A DNA stretch of 10,722 nt, taken from the NCBI GenBank assembly GCA_934725575.1, contig CAKVCK010000039.1, positions 1-10,722 on the forward strand, read 5' to 3'. Each line of letters opens with the position of its first letter. The first letter of the stretch is position 1. This document shows positions 4,799 through 10,722 of this stretch, piece after piece. The notes beneath the pieces were generated by a model, which ran no database searches, had not been told where the DNA came from, and saw only the letters and a list, made by a program, of their open reading frames with translations. The position numbers were made by a program, and so were the translations under genes. This DNA is from an uncultured Bacteroidales bacterium (GTDB lineage Bacteria > Bacteroidota > Bacteroidia > Bacteroidales > UBA932).

Positions 4799-6751
4799 AT
4801 GAGTGAAGGTAATATTCCTGAGGTTAACCAGACCCCAGATGTAGAGGAAGCTCCAAAGGCTCTCAATGAGAATGTAGAAAATCCAGAGGTGCAGGAGGCT
4901 GTCGAGACGGTCGCTGACCAGACCGAGGAAGTCCCACAGGAGGTGGTTGACGTGAATGATGGTGGCGAGGAAGCCGCCGGGAACGAGGATGGCGGAGAGA
5001 TTCCGGTTGATCTTGGAAGTCTCACGCTCGCCGAGTTGTCGGATATGTTCGACAAACTTTCCCAGGCTGACGACAGGATGAAGAGGTACAAGGAGGCAGA
5101 GGCCATCAAGTCCGCTTTCTACAAGAAGCTCTCTAAAGAGAAGGCCGAGGCCGGCTTTGGAGCGAAGGTCGATGAGCCATCGTCAAGGGAGGATGTCATT
5201 GACGAGGTTACCCCTGCGGCTCAGACCGAGGATGTGAAGGACAATCCGTTCGAGGCGATAGAGACCGCTTTCAAGGGTGTCTATGCCAACTATAAGAAGG
5301 AACGCGCTGAATATAACCGCCAGCAGGATGCCCAGAGGGAAGAGAACTTCGCCAAGAAGCAGGCTGTCATCGAGGACCTTAAGAGCCTCGTGGAGAAGCA
5401 GGAGGATGTGAACTCCACATTCCCGGCTTTCCGTGAGCTCCAGAACCGCTGGAGGGAGATCGGTCCGGTTCCTGCCACCAAGTTCCGTGACCTGAACGAC
5501 ACCTACCAGTTCTACGTGGAGAAATTCTACGATATGGTGAAGATCAACCGCGACCTTAGGGATCTGGATTTCAAGAAGAACCTTGAGGCCAAGGAGGAAT
5601 TCTGCCAGGCCGCTGAGAAACTCTCTGAGAACGAGAATGTTGTCGAGGCTTTCCGTGAACTTCAGAAGCTCCACGAGCAGTGGAAGGAGTTCGGCCCTGT
5701 GGCAAAGGAATATCGTGATTCCATCTGGGATCGCTTCAAGGCCGCCACAGCCGTCATAAACAAGAAATATCAGGCCTACTTCGAGGGACAGAAGGAAAAG
5801 CAGCAGGAGAATCTTGCCGAGAAGACAAAGCTCTGCGAGCAGGTCGAGGCCATCGCCGAAAAGGAGGTCAAGTCTTCAAACGAGTGGAACGCCCTCTCAA
5901 CCGAGATCGAGGAGATCCAGAAGAAGTGGAGGACCATCGGATTCGCTACCAGAAAGGAAAACCAGAAGATCTACGACCGCTTCCGCGCCGCCTGCGACAA
6001 GTTCTTCTCCCGCAAGAGGGAATATTACACCCAGTTCAAGGACTCGATGAACGAGAATATGGAGAAGAAGCTCTCCCTGATCGAGCAGGCCGAGGCCTTG
6101 AAGGACAGCAAGGAGTGGAAGAAGACCACGGAGGCTCTGATCGCCCTGCAGAAGCAGTGGAAGGAGATCGGTGCCGTTCCTCGCAAGAAGTCCGAGCAGC
6201 TCTGGAAGCGTTTCCGCGCCGCCTGCGACGAGTTCTTCAATGAGCGCGACAAGAACGCCAAGCCGGAGAACGACTTCCACGGCAACCTCAAGGCCAAGAA
6301 GGCTCTCATTGAGGAGATCAATGAATATGTCCTCTCAGGCGACGCCGCGGCTGACCGTGAGGCCGCCCGCGCTTTCGCTGACAGGTGGCAGGGAATAGGC
6401 TTCGTTCCGTTCAAGGAGAAGGACAGCATTCAGGCCGCCTACGCGGAGGCTATGCAGGCCAAGTTCCCGGATTTCTCACTCAGGGGACCGAGACAGGGCT
6501 CCGGCAACAGTGGCAGGAATGGTGGATTCTCCAGGAAGCCGCTCAGCGAGAAGGATCGTCTTGTGCAGCAGTACAATAAGCTCCAGCAGGACATCGACAC
6601 CTACGAGAACAACATCGGTTTCTTCTCGTCATCGAAGAACTCCGCTCCTCTGATCCAGAAGATGCAGGAGAGGATTGATGCGGCGAAGCAGGAACTGAAG
6701 GATCTTGAGGCGAAGATCCGCAAGGCAGAGGAGAGCGAAGAAGAGAAGTAA
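4799..6751 (+). CDS. DUF349 domain repeat protein
   Basis: A 650-residue, highly charged, cytosolic-looking helical protein. The first 70 residues are acidic and low in complexity. Five DUF349-type repeats follow, each marked by a W-x-x-(I/F)-G motif with the tryptophan at residues 218, 295, 377, 454 and 530; repeats are 76-82 residues apart. Repeats 3 and 4 share an almost identical RFRAACD-x-FF block, and the DNA encoding it is nearly identical too, suggesting recent duplication or gene conversion. After a glycine/serine-rich linker (about 565-580), a C-terminal coiled coil runs to the end. DUF349 proteins are common in Bacteroidetes; no biochemical role is established. The gene is preceded by its own -7 element and followed by yidC after only 6 bases, so the two are probably co-transcribed. 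The ATG at 4799 begins the first acidic segment; no better start is visible. Confidence 0.93.
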   Translation: MSEGNIPEVNQTPDVEEAPKALNENVENPEVQEAVETVADQTEEVPQEVVDVNDGGEEAAGNEDGGEIPVDLGSLTLAELSDMFDKLSQADDRMKRYKEAEAIKSAFYKKLSKEKAEAGFGAKVDEPSSREDVIDEVTPAAQTEDVKDNPFEAIETAFKGVYANYKKERAEYNRQQDAQREENFAKKQAVIEDLKSLVEKQEDVNSTFPAFRELQNRWREIGPVPATKFRDLNDTYQFYVEKFYDMVKINRDLRDLDFKKNLEAKEEFCQAAEKLSENENVVEAFRELQKLHEQWKEFGPVAKEYRDSIWDRFKAATAVINKKYQAYFEGQKEKQQENLAEKTKLCEQVEAIAEKEVKSSNEWNALSTEIEEIQKKWRTIGFATRKENQKIYDRFRAACDKFFSRKREYYTQFKDSMNENMEKKLSLIEQAEALKDSKEWKKTTEALIALQKQWKEIGAVPRKKSEQLWKRFRAACDEFFNERDKNAKPENDFHGNLKAKKALIEEINEYVLSGDAAADREAARAFADRWQGIGFVPFKEKDSIQAAYAEAMQAKFPDFSLRGPRQGSGNSGRNGGFSRKPLSEKDRLVQQYNKLQQDIDTYENNIGFFSSSKNSAPLIQKMQERIDAAKQELKDLEAKIRKAEESEEEK

Positions 6752-6757
6752 TCAAGA

Positions 6758-8626
6758 ATGGATAAGAACACAATCACAGGTATTGTCCTGATAGGCTTGC
6801 TCCTGTTCGGCTTTACCTTCTATCAGAACAAACAGTATCAGAAACAGGCCGCCTATCAGGCGCAGTTGGATTCAATAGCTCTTGTCGAGCAGATGCGGGC
6901 GGATTCGGTGGCCGCTGCCGAGGCGGCGCGTACCGCGGTGCTGACGGATTCGACAGGAGTCGTTCAGGCAGAACAGGTAAGCGCTTACAAAGACTCGTTG
7001 CTGGAAGTGGCTCATTCCGGTGAGGCCCAGATCGTTACATTGTCCAATGACAAGTTCGAGGTGGCCTTCACCACCAAGGGAGCCCAGCCATATTCAGTGA
7101 AGATCAATGAATATAGCAGCTACGGCGGCGGTGAGCTTTACCTCTTCAAGCCGGAGATGAGCCGCTATGATATTCAGATCTACGCCGGGGAGAGCATCAA
7201 CACCTCTGATTTCAATTTCACGGTGGCTGAGAAGACGGACACTTCAATCGTGATGCGTCTGCCGTTCGCCGGCGGTGGCTACATCGAGCAGAGATATTCG
7301 ATCGCCGAAGGATCATATTTGGTGAAGAATTATCTCTCGTTCGTAGGGATGGAGAATGTCATTCCTAAGAATGTATATTCGTTCGATGTTGACTATTTTG
7401 TGACAATGCCGAGGATGGAGAAGGGCTACAAAGGAGAGGTCCAGTACTCCAAACTTGACTACTATTTCAACGGTGAGAAGAAGCCGGAGGCCATCGCCAA
7501 AGGCCGCAGCGCGCAGAAACGTGTCGATGCCAGAGTGTCTTGGTTCGCGTTCCAGCAGCAGTTCTTCTCCGCCATCATGAGGTCTCCGCAGGAGTTCGCG
7601 TCGGCTGATTTCGCGCTGAACTATTTCCCTGAGGACGACGAGAGTCACAACCTGATGACTGGTGAGGCGCGTCTGAGGATGGATTTCCAGCCTGGGCAGC
7701 ATGAGACGGTGGTTCCGTTCGAGTTCTACTTCGGTCCTAACCACTTCAAGACCCTCAAGTCCTTCGACCAGAAGTACGAGAAGATCATCCCGCTGGGAGG
7801 TTGGCTCGTTGGTTGGTTCACGAGATTCGTGATCATTCCTCTGTTCGACTTCCTGCACAGGTTTATCTCCAACTTCGGAATCATCATCCTGTTGATGACC
7901 ATATTCATCAAGATTGTCGTGCTTCCGTTCGCCTACAAGTCGTACTCCTCATCCGCCAAGATGCAGGCCATCAAGCCTGAGATCGACAAGCTGAGCCAGA
8001 AGTACCCTAAGCAGGAGGACGCTCTCAAGAAGCAGCAGGCTCAGATGGATCTATACAAGAGGGCCGGTATCAGCCCGATGGGCGGCTGTCTGCCGATGCT
8101 CCTCCAGTTCCCGATCCTGTGGGCGATGTTCCGCTTCTTCCCGGCTTCCATCGAGCTGCGTCAGCAGTCTTTCCTGTGGGCCGATGACCTGAGCTCATAC
8201 GACTCCATCATAGATTTCGGTACAAGGATTCCGCTGATCGGCGATCACCTGTCATTGTTCGCCTTGCTTATGGCCGTGTCAATGTTCTTCTATTCGAAGA
8301 TCACGACCGCGTCCCAGCCTGGTGCCGATGATCCTCAGATGGCTTCGATGCGCTTTATGAGCGTGTGGATGATGCCGATAATGATGTTTTTCATCTGTAA
8401 CAGCCTCTCCGCCGGTTTGAGCTACTACTACCTGCTCTCCAACCTCATCACGATGCTTGAGACCTGGGTGATCAGAAAGTGGTTCGTGAATCCGGACGAG
8501 ATCCGCGCGAAGCTGAAGGCCACCGAAGGCAAGAAGATGCCTAAGAGCAAGTGGCAGCAGCGTCTTGAGGAGGCGCAGAGGATGCAGGCCCAGATGCAGA
8601 GGGAGCAGCAGAAAGGCCGCCGCTAA
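6758..8626 (+). CDS. yidC: Membrane protein insertase YidC
   Basis: A 622-residue YidC/Oxa1 insertase of Gram-negative type, which inserts and folds inner-membrane proteins with or without SecYEG. Segment 1 lies near residues 5-21. A large periplasmic beta-sandwich domain spans about 75-340. The conserved core runs from about 350 to 572: membrane segments at about 370-392, the cytoplasmic hairpin ending RAGISPMGGC (about 435-444), LPMLLQFPILWAMFRFF (about 445-461), and further segments near 496-520, 534-551 and 555-572 (YYYLLSNLITMLETW). K385, five residues before the proline of the first core segment, takes the place of the groove arginine of E. coli YidC (R366), a positive charge being retained. 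The C-terminal tail is basic and glutamine-rich, suitable for ribosome contact. The start is 6 bases after the DUF349 stop, which implies co-transcription; length is normal for Bacteroidetes. Confidence 0.97.
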   Translation: MDKNTITGIVLIGLLLFGFTFYQNKQYQKQAAYQAQLDSIALVEQMRADSVAAAEAARTAVLTDSTGVVQAEQVSAYKDSLLEVAHSGEAQIVTLSNDKFEVAFTTKGAQPYSVKINEYSSYGGGELYLFKPEMSRYDIQIYAGESINTSDFNFTVAEKTDTSIVMRLPFAGGGYIEQRYSIAEGSYLVKNYLSFVGMENVIPKNVYSFDVDYFVTMPRMEKGYKGEVQYSKLDYYFNGEKKPEAIAKGRSAQKRVDARVSWFAFQQQFFSAIMRSPQEFASADFALNYFPEDDESHNLMTGEARLRMDFQPGQHETVVPFEFYFGPNHFKTLKSFDQKYEKIIPLGGWLVGWFTRFVIIPLFDFLHRFISNFGIIILLMTIFIKIVVLPFAYKSYSSSAKMQAIKPEIDKLSQKYPKQEDALKKQQAQMDLYKRAGISPMGGCLPMLLQFPILWAMFRFFPASIELRQQSFLWADDLSSYDSIIDFGTRIPLIGDHLSLFALLMAVSMFFYSKITTASQPGADDPQMASMRFMSVWMMPIMMFFICNSLSAGLSYYYLLSNLITMLETWVIRKWFVNPDEIRAKLKATEGKKMPKSKWQQRLEEAQRMQAQMQREQQKGRR

Positions 8627-8669
8627 AATATTTTGACAAGATTTTTGATTCCTGTAAATCCTTTACGGA

Positions 8670-9335
8670 ATGATAGAAGAGAATCTTAACAATATCAAAA
8701 AGGAACTGCCATCAGGGGTGAAACTGGTGGCAGTTTCCAAATTTCATCCGTTCTCCGACATCTTGACCGCCTATCAGGCCGGCCAACGCCGCTTCGGAGA
8801 GAACCGTCCGCAGGAGTTCGCCGCCAAGGCCCTCCAGCTTCCACAGGATATCGAGTGGCATTTCATCGGCCACCTTCAGACCAACAAACTGAAGCTTGTG
8901 TTGCCTTATGCCTCATTGGTCGAGTCTGTGGATTCCCGTCACCTGCTGGATCTGATCGACAACTGGGCCTCAGTCAATTCCCGCACCGTCAACGTCCTTC
9001 TGGAACTCCATCTTGGCGCTGAACTTACCAAAGGCGGTCTGACCGAGATGGAAATAGAATCCATCCTTGATGAATATGCCAGCGGGCGTTCCTACCAGCA
9101 CGTCCGCATCCACGGCCTGATGGGAATGGCCACCCACACCGATGACGAGTCGATAGTCGAGTCCGATTTCGCCCGCATCCAGTCCTTCAAACAGCGCCTG
9201 GACGCCCGTTATCCCCAGCTACCCGACTTCACCGAACTCTCCATCGGAATGTCCCACGACTGGCCCCTCGCCATCCGCCACGGTGCCACCATCGTCCGCA
9301 TCGGCACCTCCATTTTCGGTCCGCGGCAGTACTGA
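8670..9335 (+). CDS. YggS-family pyridoxal phosphate-binding protein
   Basis: A 221-residue PLP-binding protein of the YggS/PLPBP family, single-domain TIM-barrel proteins related to the N-terminal domain of alanine racemase and involved in PLP homeostasis rather than a known catalytic step. The PLP lysine is K24 in LVAVSKFHP. Other hallmarks: RRFGENRPQE (about 41-50), WHFIGHLQTNK (about 63-73), LLELHLGAELTKGG, HGLMGMATHTDD (about 148-159), SIGMSHDWPLAI and the phosphate-binding VRIGTSIFG near the C-terminus. The ATG at 8670 follows TTTACGGA without a strong Shine-Dalgarno sequence. It lies 43 bases after yidC in the same direction; only an imperfect -7-like TATTTTG is seen near 8628, so read-through from yidC is plausible. 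The short C-terminus (GPRQY) is normal for Bacteroidetes members. Confidence 0.95.
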   Translation: MIEENLNNIKKELPSGVKLVAVSKFHPFSDILTAYQAGQRRFGENRPQEFAAKALQLPQDIEWHFIGHLQTNKLKLVLPYASLVESVDSRHLLDLIDNWASVNSRTVNVLLELHLGAELTKGGLTEMEIESILDEYASGRSYQHVRIHGLMGMATHTDDESIVESDFARIQSFKQRLDARYPQLPDFTELSIGMSHDWPLAIRHGATIVRIGTSIFGPRQY

Positions 9336-9402
9336 GTAATCCTTAAATATTAACTTTTAACGCTTACTAATTAGGCTGCAATTATTAGACGAATTAAGAC
9401 CA

Positions 9403-9507
9403 ATAAAGCCCGAACTATAGTCACGTAGGCAACTTTGGCTCCCGAAGAGGGAGGGGACCCACCTTTGGTGGGGAGGATTGCCGGAGTGACTATGGTTTGG
9501 GCTTTAT
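9403..9507 (+). ncRNA. Branched structured RNA or MITE-like element
   Basis: Bases 9403-9424 pair with 9486-9507 in one continuous 22-pair stem, interrupted only by two G-U wobbles (9412 with 9498, 9416 with 9494). Inside, after a 3x3 internal loop, GGCAA (9428-9432) pairs with TTGCC (9478-9482). This encloses two perfect hairpins: CTCCC/GGGAG (9439-9453, loop GAAGA) and CCCACC/GGTGGG (9458-9472, loop TTT). The whole is a three-way-junction fold. The two wobbles would be A-C mismatches on the - strand, so the + strand is the better RNA. It lies 67 bases after the YggS gene. A near -7 element, TAACTTTT, sits at about 9350. It could be a structured RNA, a 3' end processing element or a terminal-inverted-repeat MITE; no target-site duplication is obvious. 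Confidence 0.5.
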
Positions 9508-9510
9508 GTA

Positions 9511-9536
9511 ACCTAAGGATGAAAAAATCCTTAGGT
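9511..9536. terminator. Perfect 10-pair hairpin between convergent genes
   Basis: ACCTAAGGAT (9511-9520) and ATCCTTAGGT (9527-9536) enclose the loop GAAAAA. It sits 20 bases past the stop of the OmpA-like gene on the - strand and after the structured element on the + strand, where a bidirectional terminator is expected. No T run follows on either strand, so ending may depend on the hairpin alone or on other factors. Confidence 0.5.
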
Positions 9537-9556
9537 GTGAATATGTCTGTGAAAAT

Positions 9557-10237
9557 CTACAGCGTGCCGTTCTCGGCCTTCTCGATCATCGTCTTGTTGG
9601 CGGTGATGTAGATCTCGACGCGGCGGTTCTGGGCGCGGCCTTCCTTGGTGGAGTTGTCGGCCACTGGCATAGAGTAGGACTTGCCCTCGGTGGTCATACG
9701 TGAGGAGGCGATGCCGCAGTTCTTCAGGTAGTTGGCGACGGACTGAGCCCTCTCGTTGGACAGACGCTCGTTGACGGCGTCGGAACCGGTGTTGTCGGTG
9801 TGGCCGTAGATGGTGATGTCCGTGTCCTGCATATCGCTCATCTTGGTGGCAAACTGTGAGAGCTCGTTCTTCGAGGTCTGTGACAGGGTCGATCCGTTGG
9901 TAGGGAAGAGGATGCCGCTGTTGAAGGTGACCTTGATGGCCTGGAGACCGTTCTGGTCTTGTACGGTCTCGACCTGGGCGTTCTCAAGTGCCTCAAGCTC
10001 GGCGGCCTTCTTGTCCATCTTCTTGCCGATGACAGCGCCAGTGCCGGCGCCTACGGCTGTTCCGATGGCGGCTCCGATGGCGGCTCCCTTGCCGTCACCG
10101 ATGGCGGCGCCGATTCCGGCTCCGATGATGGCTCCGGCTCCGGAACCGATAAGTGTGCCCTGTCCGGTCTTGTTCAAAGTACCGCAACCAGAGAAAATCA
10201 TAGCCCCGCAGAGCAGTGTCAAAACAACTTTCTTCAT
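9557..10237 (-). CDS. OmpA-family lipoprotein with glycine-zipper domain
   Basis: A 226-residue lipoprotein from the ATG at 10237. The signal peptide MKKVVLTLLCGAMIFSG ends at lipobox cysteine C18 (FSGC). A glycine-zipper region with repeated GAAIG/GAGxG units (about 25-72) is followed by a short charged helix and then a C-terminal OmpA/MotB-type peptidoglycan-binding domain (about 100-212). That domain has GHTDNTGS (D148), the LSNERAQSV block (R163) and GRAQNRRVEI. It should anchor in the outer membrane and bind the peptidoglycan diaminopimelate. A longer in-frame reading back to 10426 is rejected: it would run through the gapA terminator and into gapA, and it lacks a signal peptide. The gene is convergent with the YggS gene and downstream of gapA behind a strong terminator, so it needs its own promoter, for which no clear TAnnTTTG is seen. 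Confidence 0.95.
   Translation of the reverse strand: MKKVVLTLLCGAMIFSGCGTLNKTGQGTLIGSGAGAIIGAGIGAAIGDGKGAAIGAAIGTAVGAGTGAVIGKKMDKKAAELEALENAQVETVQDQNGLQAIKVTFNSGILFPTNGSTLSQTSKNELSQFATKMSDMQDTDITIYGHTDNTGSDAVNERLSNERAQSVANYLKNCGIASSRMTTEGKSYSMPVADNSTKEGRAQNRRVEIYITANKTMIEKAENGTL
10052..10148. repeat. Short-unit repeats encoding the glycine zipper
   Basis: Within the OmpA-like gene, units resembling GGCTCCGATG and ATGGCGGC recur several times with drift. They encode alternating Gly-Ala-Ile patterns on the - strand. Such tracts can expand or contract by slippage in multiples of three. It is coding repeat rather than an independent element. Confidence 0.5.
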
Positions 10238-10303
10238 AATGTTGGATTTTTTAATGTGCGTGTTCCCTTTCGGAAAACCCACCTGTGTGTTTGTTATGTA
10301 GTC

Positions 10304-10337
10304 AAAAAAAGCCAGGCCCAAAGGCCTGGCCTTTCTA
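10304..10337 (-). terminator. Strong intrinsic terminator of gapA
   Basis: On the - strand GCCAGGCC (10330-10323) and GGCCTGGC (10318-10311) form a perfect 8-pair stem around the loop TTTG. A run of seven T follows (10310-10304), and the A-rich 5' flank lengthens the stem. It lies 16 bases past the gapA stop and separates it from the OmpA-like gene. Confidence 0.9.
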
Positions 10338-10353
10338 TCAGCAAAGATAATAA

Positions 10354-10722
10354 TTATTTCGCGATAACACGTGCCATTTCGAGCACCTTGTTGGAGTAAC
10401 CCCACTCGTTGTCGTACCAAGCGCAAACCTTGACGAAGGTAGGATCGAGCTGGATACCAGCCTTCACGTCGAAGATGGAAGTGCGTGAGTCGTTGCGGAA
10501 GTCGGTGGATACCAGTGGCTCGTCAGTGTAACCAAGAACACCCTTGAGCTCGCCCTCGGAAGCCTCCTTCATAGCGGCGCAGATCTCATCGTAGGTGGCT
10601 GGAGTGTTGAGCTCGCAGGTAAGGTCTACGAAGGAAACGTCAGATGTAGGAACACGGAGAGACATACCGGTAAGCTTGCCGTTGAGCTCAGGAAGAACCT
10701 TACCTACAGCCTTGGCGGCACC
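10354..10722 (-). CDS. gapA: Glyceraldehyde-3-phosphate dehydrogenase, C-terminal part
   Basis: The last 122 residues of GAPDH, which oxidises and phosphorylates glyceraldehyde-3-phosphate with NAD in glycolysis. The frame is open to the window edge, so the N-terminal NAD-binding domain and the catalytic Cys-His pair lie outside. Visible hallmarks are GAAKAVGKVLPELNGKLTG followed by MSLRVPTSDVSFVDL, then LGYTDEPLVSTDFRND, SIFD and the C-terminal WYDNEWGYSNKVLEMARVI. The WYDNEWGYS form is typical of bacterial type I GAPDH. The gene ends at a TAA at 10354-10356 and is followed by a strong terminator. The gapA symbol rests on family identity; a bacterium may carry more than one GAPDH. Confidence 0.96.
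   Translation of the reverse strand, partial: GAAKAVGKVLPELNGKLTGMSLRVPTSDVSFVDLTCELNTPATYDEICAAMKEASEGELKGVLGYTDEPLVSTDFRNDSRTSIFDVKAGIQLDPTFVKVCAWYDNEWGYSNKVLEMARVIAK

Noticed and set aside
4331..5109. Open frames on the strand opposite trmD and the DUF349 start
   Set aside because: They cross the divergent promoter region and overlap two strongly supported genes in shadow frames.
5183..5674. 163-residue leucine-rich open frame on the - strand
   Set aside because: It is the antisense shadow of the DUF349 gene; Leu/Val richness comes from the complement of GAG/AAG-rich coiled-coil codons. No domain or start signal.
5884..6429. Several open frames on both strands inside the DUF349 gene
   Set aside because: All overlap the well-supported DUF349 frame and have low-complexity Arg/Ser or Leu-rich translations typical of shadow frames.
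7313..7858. 181-residue open frame on the - strand
   Set aside because: Antisense to the yidC periplasmic domain, whose protein is conserved; no homology recognised for the antisense product.
9336..9556. tRNA or tmRNA gene
   Set aside because: The branched fold lacks an anticodon arm, T-loop motif and CCA-type acceptor; dimensions do not match a tRNA.
9810..10399. Two + strand open frames rich in Ala-Pro or Gly-Ser-Asp
   Set aside because: Antisense to the glycine-zipper region of the OmpA-like gene; the repetitive composition follows directly from that repeat.
10238..10426. N-terminal extension of the OmpA-like protein to 289 residues
   Set aside because: It would read through the strong gapA terminator and into the gapA coding end, and it hides the lipoprotein signal peptide that begins at 10237.

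Overview
The window looks like a chromosomal segment of a Bacteroidota bacterium, most likely order Bacteroidales. The core genes have Bacteroidetes-type architectures: YidC with a long periplasmic domain, a DUF349 repeat protein directly upstream of it, and a YggS protein with a GENRPQE motif. Shine-Dalgarno sequences are weak and A-rich. Several intergenic regions carry the Bacteroidetes -7 promoter element TAnnTTTG, once with a TTTG -33 element 19 bases upstream. Genus cannot be fixed from the sequence alone.

Layout. (1) 1-839: a perfect hairpin, then a + strand gene for an unrecognised membrane protein with four N-terminal cysteines. (2) 840-3994: an accessory-looking, AT-richer stretch, all genes on the - strand. 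It holds a DUF4143 AAA-type ATPase, a translationally coupled two-gene cassette (DUF5674 protein plus a small helical protein), two pairs of tandem hairpin repeats with periods of 50 and 51 bases, and an apparently self-contained transcription unit of about 110 bases (3683-3796) with its own promoter and intrinsic terminator but no matching downstream gene. (3) 3995-9335: housekeeping genes. trmD (-) is divergent from a DUF349 gene (+), which is followed after 6 bases by yidC and then by a YggS-family PLP protein. (4) 9336-9556: a convergent intergenic region with a branched RNA-like fold closed by a continuous 22-pair stem, followed by a perfect 10-pair hairpin. (5) 9557-10722: an OmpA-family glycine-zipper lipoprotein (-) and the C-terminal third of glyceraldehyde-3-phosphate dehydrogenase (-), separated by a strong intrinsic terminator.

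How the genes relate. The core genes serve tRNA modification (TrmD), membrane protein insertion (YidC), PLP homeostasis (YggS), envelope anchoring (OmpA lipoprotein) and glycolysis (GapA); they look like ordinary chromosomal neighbours rather than one pathway. The accessory part shows no complete, recognisable defence or mobile system. Its DUF5674 cassette has a toxin-antitoxin-like layout, but that is inference. The most interesting unexplained items are non-coding: the orphan 110-base unit, the branched element at 9403-9507, and the two tandem hairpin pairs.
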